A DNA stretch of 5,356 bases, taken from contig JAJXWE010000151.1 of assembly GCA_021781775.1 (NCBI GenBank), positions 1 to 5,356 on the forward strand, given 5' to 3'. The stretch is from Pseudomonadota bacterium. GTDB taxonomy: Bacteria; Pseudomonadota; Gammaproteobacteria; Steroidobacterales; Steroidobacteraceae. This document shows, piece after piece, positions 1 through 5,356 of the stretch. The number at the start of each line of letters is the position of its first letter. The stretch's first letter is position 1. The position numbers and the translations under genes are program-made. The notes beneath the pieces were generated by a model that was not told where the DNA came from, searched no databases, and worked only from the letters and a program-made list of their open reading frames with translations.

Positions 1-1033
1 GGCGGTACGCGGCGTCGGCGAGGGGGCGGCCGAGGCGCTGATCAAGGAGCGCGAGGCGCACGGCCCGTTCGCCAGCCTGGAGGATCTGTGCCGGCGGCTC
101 GATCTGCAGAAGCTCAACCGGCGCGTGCTCGAGGCGCTGCTGCGCTCGGGCAGTTGCGATGCGCTCGGGCCCAACCGCGCGACGCTCATGGAGCAGCTGC
201 CGACGGCGATGCACCTCGGCGAGCAGGGCTCCAAGGCGAGCCGTGCCGGTCAGGACGATTTGTTCGGGCTCGGCGGACCCGAGCCGAGCGCACCGGAGAC
301 GGTGCGCACCGCGCAGCTGCCGGAGTGGCCCGAGTCGGTGCGCCTCGCCGGGGAGCGCGAAACGCTCGGGCTGTATCTGACCGGCCATCCCATGGCGGCC
401 TTCGAGTCGGGACTGGCACGCCTGGTGAGCCACCGGATCGGCGATCTGGTCGGCGAGCGGCCCATGCCGGGGCTGGACGCCCCGCGCGGGCGCGGCGGGC
501 GCACGGTCACCGTGGCCGGATTGATCGACGAGGTGCGCAAGCGCGGCCCGCGCGTCATCCTCACCCTGGATGACGGCACCGGCCGGATCGAGGTGAGCCT
601 GTTCGATGAGCAGTTCCAGCAGTTCCGCGCGCTCATCAGCAAGGACGCGCTGGTGCTCGCCGAGGGACAGCTGCGCTTCGATGAGTTCTCCGACGGCTGG
701 CGCATCGGCGTGCGCCGGCTCACCGATCTGGCCAAGGTGCGCCAGCAGCAGGCGCGGCGCATCGTCGTGCAATGGCCCGCGCGCGCCGATACCGGCGCGC
801 TGCAACGCCGGCTCGCTGAGCTGCTCGCCCGCCATCGACCTGGACCCTGCGCGCTCGCGGTCGAGTACGCCGCGGCGGGCGTGCGCGGGATGCTGGCGCT
901 CGGCCCCGACTGGAGCGTGCAGCCCGCCGCCGAGCTGCTCGAGGGTCTCGAGCAGCTCTTCGGGGGCGCCTCGGTGCGCGTGCTCTACAGCGCGCCGGCC
1001 GATGCACCGCAGCGCTCGGCCGACGGCCTCTAG
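1..1033 (+). CDS. dnaE: DNA polymerase III alpha subunit, C-terminal part (5' truncated by window edge)
   Basis: This is the C-terminal 343 residues of the catalytic subunit of the replicative DNA polymerase; the polymerase and PHP domains lie upstream of the window. The reading frame is open from base 2 to a TAG at 1031-1033. It opens with the helix-hairpin-helix segment (AVRGVGEGAAEALIKER), followed by KLNRRVLEALL and a GPNRATLM stretch that match gammaproteobacterial DnaE closely. QDDLF at bases 251-265 sits where E. coli has QADMF, the internal beta-clamp-binding motif. GERETLGLYLTGHP (visible residues about 118-131) is a family signature. An OB-fold (about residues 169-247, VTVAGLIDEV to LAKVR) follows, including LDDGTGRIEVSLF. 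The remaining roughly 95 residues correspond to the tau-binding end in E. coli, which is poorly conserved. I see no frameshift or odd composition. Identity is secure; only the amount missing upstream is unknown. Confidence 0.97.
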   Translation, partial: AVRGVGEGAAEALIKEREAHGPFASLEDLCRRLDLQKLNRRVLEALLRSGSCDALGPNRATLMEQLPTAMHLGEQGSKASRAGQDDLFGLGGPEPSAPETVRTAQLPEWPESVRLAGERETLGLYLTGHPMAAFESGLARLVSHRIGDLVGERPMPGLDAPRGRGGRTVTVAGLIDEVRKRGPRVILTLDDGTGRIEVSLFDEQFQQFRALISKDALVLAEGQLRFDEFSDGWRIGVRRLTDLAKVRQQQARRIVVQWPARADTGALQRRLAELLARHRPGPCALAVEYAAAGVRGMLALGPDWSVQPAAELLEGLEQLFGGASVRVLYSAPADAPQRSADGL

Positions 1034-1061
1034 GGGGGGCCGCTTGCGCGCCGAGCCCCCC
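1034..1061 (+). other. G/C hairpin directly after the dnaE stop
   Basis: Bases 1034-1040 (GGGGGGC) and 1055-1061 (GCCCCCC) form a perfect 7-bp inverted repeat around a 14-nt loop, starting at the base after the dnaE stop codon. No T-run follows (the next bases are GCCCGTACCC), so it is not a canonical intrinsic terminator. It could cause pausing, protect the dnaE mRNA 3' end, or be a chance product of extreme GC content. Its position exactly at the stop codon is the main argument for function. Confidence 0.35.
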
Positions 1062-1105
1062 GCCCGTACCCTCGCGCCCAGCACGAGACAACCCCGGTAA
1101 AGCGC

Positions 1106-2071
1106 ATGGCCGTCGCCTTTCTCGATTTCGAACAGCCCATTGCCGAGCTCGAAGCGAAGATCGAGGAGCTCAAGCACGTCACCTGTGATCCGGAAGTCAA
1201 CATCCAGGACGAGATCGCGCGGCTGCAGGCCAAGAGCCGCCAGCTCACCACCAGCATCTTCGCGAACCTCACGCCCTGGCAGATCACCCAGCTCGCCCGC
1301 CACCCGCAGCGGCCCTACACGCTCGATTACATCGCCGCGATGTGCACGGAGTTCAGCGAGCTGCACGGCGATCGGATGTACGGTGATGACGGGGCGATCG
1401 TCGGCGGGCCGGCGCGTCTGGCGGGCCGGCCGGTGATGATCATCGGCCACCAGAAGGGCCGTGACACCAAGGAGCGCGTCCGGCGCAACTATGGCATGCC
1501 CCGGCCGGAGGGGTACCGCAAGGCGCTGCGGCTGATGCAGATGGCCGAGCGCTTCGAGCTGCCGCTGGTGACCCTGATCGACACGCAGGGAGCGTATCCG
1601 GGCGTCGGCGCCGAGGAGCGCGGTCAGAGCGAGGCGATCGCGCGCAACCTGCTCGAGATGTCGACTCTCGCGGTGCCCATCGTGTCGGTGGTCACGGGCG
1701 AGGGCGGCTCGGGCGGGGCGCTCGCGATCGGCGTGTGCGACCGGCTGCTCATGCTGCAGTACAGCACCTACTCGGTCATCTCCCCGGAAGGCTGCGCCTC
1801 GATCCTCTGGAAGAGTCAGGACAAGCGCGAGACCGCCGCCGAGGCGCTGAACATGACGGCCGACCGGCTCGAGCGGCTCGGCCTCGTCGATGCGGTGATC
1901 GCCGAGCCGCTCGGCGCGGCGCACCGCGATCCGGCAGCCACCGCCGCGAGCCTCAAGGCCGCACTCATCGGGCAGCTCGAGGCGCTCACCGCGCTGCCGC
2001 GCGAGCAGCTGCTCGCCGAGCGCGCCGCGCGCATCAGCGCGTTCGGCGTCTATGGTGAGAGCCCGGCGTGA
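1106..2071 (+). CDS. accA: Acetyl-CoA carboxylase carboxyltransferase subunit alpha
   Basis: AccA pairs with AccD to form the cytoplasmic carboxyltransferase that moves the carboxyl group from biotin on AccB to acetyl-CoA, giving malonyl-CoA for fatty acid synthesis. The 321-residue product is close to the 319 of E. coli. It begins with the family N-terminus FLDFEQPIAELEAKIEEL, which fixes the ATG start at 1106 even though the upstream GGTAAAG is a weak ribosome site. Visible conserved blocks are LARHPQRPYTLDYI (63-76), MIIGHQKGRDTKE (111-123), GAYPGVGAEERGQSEAIARN (162-181), GEGGSGGALAIG (198-209, glycine-rich carboxyltransferase active-site region) and YSVISPEGCASILWK (222-236). One small variation is Gln161 in DTQGAYPG, where E. 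coli has Pro; this position varies between lineages. The gene lies 72 bases after dnaE and just ahead of tilS; accD is not in the window, as is usual. The gene appears intact. Confidence 0.98.
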   Translation: MAVAFLDFEQPIAELEAKIEELKHVTCDPEVNIQDEIARLQAKSRQLTTSIFANLTPWQITQLARHPQRPYTLDYIAAMCTEFSELHGDRMYGDDGAIVGGPARLAGRPVMIIGHQKGRDTKERVRRNYGMPRPEGYRKALRLMQMAERFELPLVTLIDTQGAYPGVGAEERGQSEAIARNLLEMSTLAVPIVSVVTGEGGSGGALAIGVCDRLLMLQYSTYSVISPEGCASILWKSQDKRETAAEALNMTADRLERLGLVDAVIAEPLGAAHRDPAATAASLKAALIGQLEALTALPREQLLAERAARISAFGVYGESPA

Positions 2072-2078
2072 GGGGAGC

Positions 2079-2082
2079 GGAG
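2079..2082 (+). promoter_or_regulatory. Probable ribosome binding site for tilS
   Basis: GGAG lies 8 nt before an in-frame TTG at 2091, just past the accA stop, with a second purine run GGGGAG at 2072-2077. The in-frame ATG at 2052, inside accA, has no comparable purine run before it. This favours TTG as the tilS start and gives a leader before SGGVDS closer in length to the usual TilS leader. Confidence 0.45.
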
Positions 2083-2090
2083 CGGCGCCC

Positions 2091-3610
2091 TTGAGCACGG
2101 GCCCGCGCCGCGAGCGGCCGGGACGCCGGTACGGGAGCGAGGCGCTGCTCGCGCAGCTGCGTGGACAGCTGCAGGAATTCCCGCGCGTCGCGCTCTGCGT
2201 GGCATTCAGCGGCGGGGTGGACTCGACCGCGCTGCTCGGCGCACTCGCACGGCTGCGTCCACGTTCCTTCGCGCTGCGCGCCGTGCACGTCGATCACGGA
2301 CTGCACCCCGACTCGGCGCGCTGGGGCGGTGAGTGCCGCCGGCTCGCCCGTCGGCTCGGCGTGCCGATCCGCGTGGTCCGGGTCGAGGTCCGGGCCGCGC
2401 CGTGCACGTCGATCACGGACTGCACCCCGACTCGGCGCGCTGGGGCGGTGAGTGCCGCCGGCTCGCCCGTCGGCTCGGCGTGCCGATCCGCGTGGTCCGG
2501 GTCGAGGTCCGGGCCGCGCCGGGCGCCTCGCTCGAGGAGGCGGCGCGCACGGCGCGCTACCGGGCACTCGGAGCCGGCCTGAAGCGCGGCGAGGTGCTGC
2601 TCACGGCCCACAACCAGGACGATCAGCTCGAGACGGTGCTGCTGCAGCTGTTCCGCGGCTGCGGGCTCGCCGGGCTCGCGGCCATGCCGGCCGATGCGCC
2701 CTTCGGCGCCAGCCGCCTGCTGCGCCCGCTGCTGGGGTTCACCCGGGCGCAGCTCGCCGAGTGGGTCGAGGCCGAGGGCCTGCCGGTGGTGCTCGATGCG
2801 AGCAACGCCGATGAGCGCTTCGACCGAAATTACCTGCGCCACCGGGTGCTGCCGGCGGTGCGCGAGCGCTGGAGCGGGGTGGCCGCGGCCGTGGCGCGTA
2901 CGGCCCGGCATGCCGCCGAGGGCCAGCAGCTGCTCGAGTCGCTGGCCCGCGCCGACGTCGAGCGCGCGAGCGACGGGGCGGGACTCTCGGCGAAGTCGCT
3001 GCGCGCGCTGCCGCTGGCGCGCCGGCGCAACGCGCTGCGCTGGTGGATCGCCCGCAGCGGGCGGACCCTGCCCGATGCGCGCCGGCTCGATCAGATCGCC
3101 GTGGCGCTGCTCGAGGCGCGCCCCGATGCCCACCCGCACGTGACCTGGGGCGATGCGCGTATCGAGCGGCATGCCGAGCGCCTCTCGATCGAGCCGGCAG
3201 CGGCGCCCGCCGCGCGCTCCACGCCCGGGCTCGAGGTCGCGTGGGACCCGAGCCGCGAGCCGCGCTGCGAGCTGCCGCCGGGGTGCGGCGCGCTCGAGCT
3301 GCACCGCGATGCGCACGGGCCGCTCGACCTCGATGCGCTCGAGGCGCTGGGTCCGGCGCTGACGGTGCGCTGGCGGCGGGGCGGGGAGCGGCTGCGCGTG
3401 CGCTCGGGCGAGGGACGGCGCGCGCTGAAGAGCCTGCTGCAGGAGGCCCGTGTGCCGCCGGACGAGCGGGCCCGGCTGCCGTTGGTGTTCTGCGACGATA
3501 CGCTGGTTGCGGCCGGGGACCTGTGGCTGGATGCGCGGGTGCGCGCCGGAGCCGGCGCGCGCCGCCGGGCGCGGCTGACCTGGAAGAAGGCGCCCCATCC
3601 GAGGCGCTGA
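2091..3610 (+). pseudogene. tilS: tRNA(Ile)-lysidine synthetase, split by a frameshifting 119-bp tandem duplication
   Basis: TilS uses ATP and lysine to convert the wobble cytidine of the CAU-anticodon tRNA-Ile to lysidine, so that it reads AUA and accepts isoleucine. The N-terminal half (from TTG 2091, or less likely ATG 2052) carries the PP-loop ATP-binding motif SGGVDS (bases 2208-2225) and HVDHGLHPDS. It reads correctly to VEVRAAP, then enters the second repeat copy out of frame and stops at TGA 2580-2582. The rest is open in another frame to TGA 3608-3610. That frame carries AHNQDDQLET (motif HNQDDQLET at 2609-2635), the RGCGLAGLAAMP block, SNADERFDRNYLRHRVLP (the TilS RNYLR signature) and a C-terminal domain with WRRGGERLRV and LPLVFCDDTLVAAGDLW. 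Deleting one repeat copy joins the halves into a 466-residue protein from TTG (479 from ATG), near the E. coli length of 432. As written, neither half has the full active site. Because TilS is usually essential, an assembly error or very recent mutation is more likely than a long-dead gene; no other damage is visible. Confidence 0.9.
2277..2521 (+). repeat. Perfect 119-bp tandem duplication inside tilS with 7-bp terminal repeats
   Basis: Copy 1 is 2277-2395 and copy 2 is 2396-2514; I find no mismatch between them by eye. The match continues 7 bases further, so CGCGCCG occurs at 2277-2283, 2396-2402 and 2515-2521. A 7-bp direct repeat at both ends of a single-copy segment is the classic substrate for replication slippage or microhomology-driven duplication. 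Each copy encodes the TilS stretch from AVHVDHG to VEVRAAP, but in frames differing by two bases. The spacing (119 = 3 x 39 + 2) is what breaks the gene. Confidence 0.97.
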
Positions 3611-3692
3611 TGTGATAGATTGTCGGCCCGTCGTTCATGCAGCCATGAACTCCCGGCAGCGGTTCCAACGGCGGATCACCTGAAGCAATTTT
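3611..3692 (+). promoter_or_regulatory. AT-richer gap before pyrG, candidate promoter/leader region
   Basis: By hand count this 82-base gap is about 55% GC, clearly lower than the genes on both sides. It is the most likely place in the window for a promoter of pyrG and the genes after it. No convincing -35/-10 pair can be assigned: TAGATT at 3616-3621 is a weak -10 candidate without a good -35 element. GAAG at 3682-3685, 7 nt before the pyrG ATG, is the only candidate ribosome site. The region also contains the inverted repeat listed separately. The call rests on composition and position, not on a clear motif. Confidence 0.35.
3633..3650 (+). repeat. Perfect inverted repeat upstream of pyrG
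   Basis: GTTCATG (3633-3639), loop CAGC, and CATGAAC (3644-3650) form a 7-bp perfect stem with a 4-nt loop, 42 bases before the pyrG start. There is no T-run after it, so it is not an intrinsic terminator for tilS. It could be a leader hairpin or an operator half-site pair. The stem is not a pure G/C run, so chance is a less comfortable explanation than for other palindromes here. I recognise no named regulator site. Confidence 0.5.
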
Positions 3693-5339
<1,647 letters not shown>

Positions 5340-5346
5340 GAGGCTC

Positions 5347-5356
5347 ATGCAGCTCG
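5347..5356 (+). CDS. kdsA: Start of next gene, probably KDO-8-phosphate synthase (3' truncated by window edge)
   Basis: Only ATG CAG CTC G (Met-Gln-Leu) is visible. A purine run GAGAGG at 5338-5343, overlapping the pyrG stop, lies just before the ATG as a possible ribosome site. The assignment to kdsA, which makes the KDO precursor of lipopolysaccharide, is inferred from the known pyrG-kdsA-eno order in Pseudomonas and relatives. It also fits the MKLCGFEVG-type N-terminus of some gammaproteobacterial KdsA proteins. Three residues cannot prove identity. Confidence 0.4.

Noticed and set aside
1586..1588. Gln161 of AccA (DTQGAYPG) in place of the proline found in E. coli.
   Set aside because: This position carries different residues in other AccA lineages while the flanking motif is fixed, so it is unlikely to affect activity.
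2277..2521. Whether the tandem repeat could be a CRISPR array or a mobile element.
   Set aside because: There are only two copies with no spacers, and both are tilS coding sequence. There are no inverted ends and no transposase.
2396..2582. Programmed ribosomal frameshifting joining the two tilS halves.
   Set aside because: The frame change comes from a 119-bp duplication, not from a slippery site. A simple shift within the second copy would leave the HVDHG to VEV segment wholly or partly repeated in the protein, which the family does not show.
2294..3598. A 434-codon open frame on the - strand opposite tilS.
   Set aside because: It has the same GC-driven shadow character. Its repeated peptide simply reflects the 119-bp duplication seen from the other strand.
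2333..3610. A separate gene starting at GTG 2333 and encoding the C-terminal part of TilS.
   Set aside because: The start lies inside the first repeat copy and its first codons read that copy out of the tilS frame. The product lacks the ATP-binding motif. It is better read as the second fragment of a frameshifted tilS.
3673..3681. GGATCACCT upstream of pyrG matches part of the 3' end of 16S rRNA, including some of the anti-Shine-Dalgarno sequence.
   Set aside because: It is only nine bases, with no further rRNA similarity on either side. It is in the sense that would not pair with the ribosome, so coincidence is the simplest view.

Overview
The window is a very GC-rich stretch of bacterial chromosome in which every clear gene lies on the + strand. 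The order is the 3' end of dnaE, then accA, tilS, pyrG, and the first few bases of a gene that is probably kdsA. This dnaE-accA-tilS-pyrG-kdsA order is the housekeeping arrangement known from Pseudomonas and many other Gammaproteobacteria. The proteins also read as gammaproteobacterial, so the source is most likely a high-GC gammaproteobacterium. I cannot place it to genus. No transposon, phage gene, CRISPR array, tRNA or rRNA is visible.

Region by region: 1-1033 encodes the last 343 residues of the replicative DNA polymerase III alpha subunit, including the helix-hairpin-helix segment, the beta-clamp-binding pentapeptide and the OB fold. A 72-base gap (1034-1105) with a G/C hairpin leads to accA (1106-2071), the carboxyltransferase alpha subunit of acetyl-CoA carboxylase. 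tilS (about 2091-3610), tRNA-Ile lysidine synthetase, follows closely. An 82-base, AT-richer gap (3611-3692) with a perfect short inverted repeat precedes pyrG (3693-5339), CTP synthase, which is complete and looks fully functional. Seven bases later an ATG with an upstream purine run begins the next gene.

The outstanding anomaly is in tilS. A 119-bp segment is present twice in perfect tandem (2277-2395 and 2396-2514), bounded by a 7-bp direct repeat CGCGCCG. Because 119 is not a multiple of three, the duplication splits tilS into two frames: the N-terminal half with the ATP-binding SGGVDS motif stops at 2582, and the C-terminal half is read in another frame. Removing one copy restores a normal TilS of about 466 residues. 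TilS is generally essential, so this is either a very recent and probably reversible slippage duplication or an assembly error. No codon in the four genes is AUA, the codon whose decoding depends on TilS.

The genes act in separate core processes (replication, fatty acid synthesis, tRNA modification, pyrimidine nucleotide synthesis). They share a transcriptional neighbourhood rather than a pathway. I see no evidence for a new biological system here. The tilS duplication is the one item that deserves a check against raw reads.
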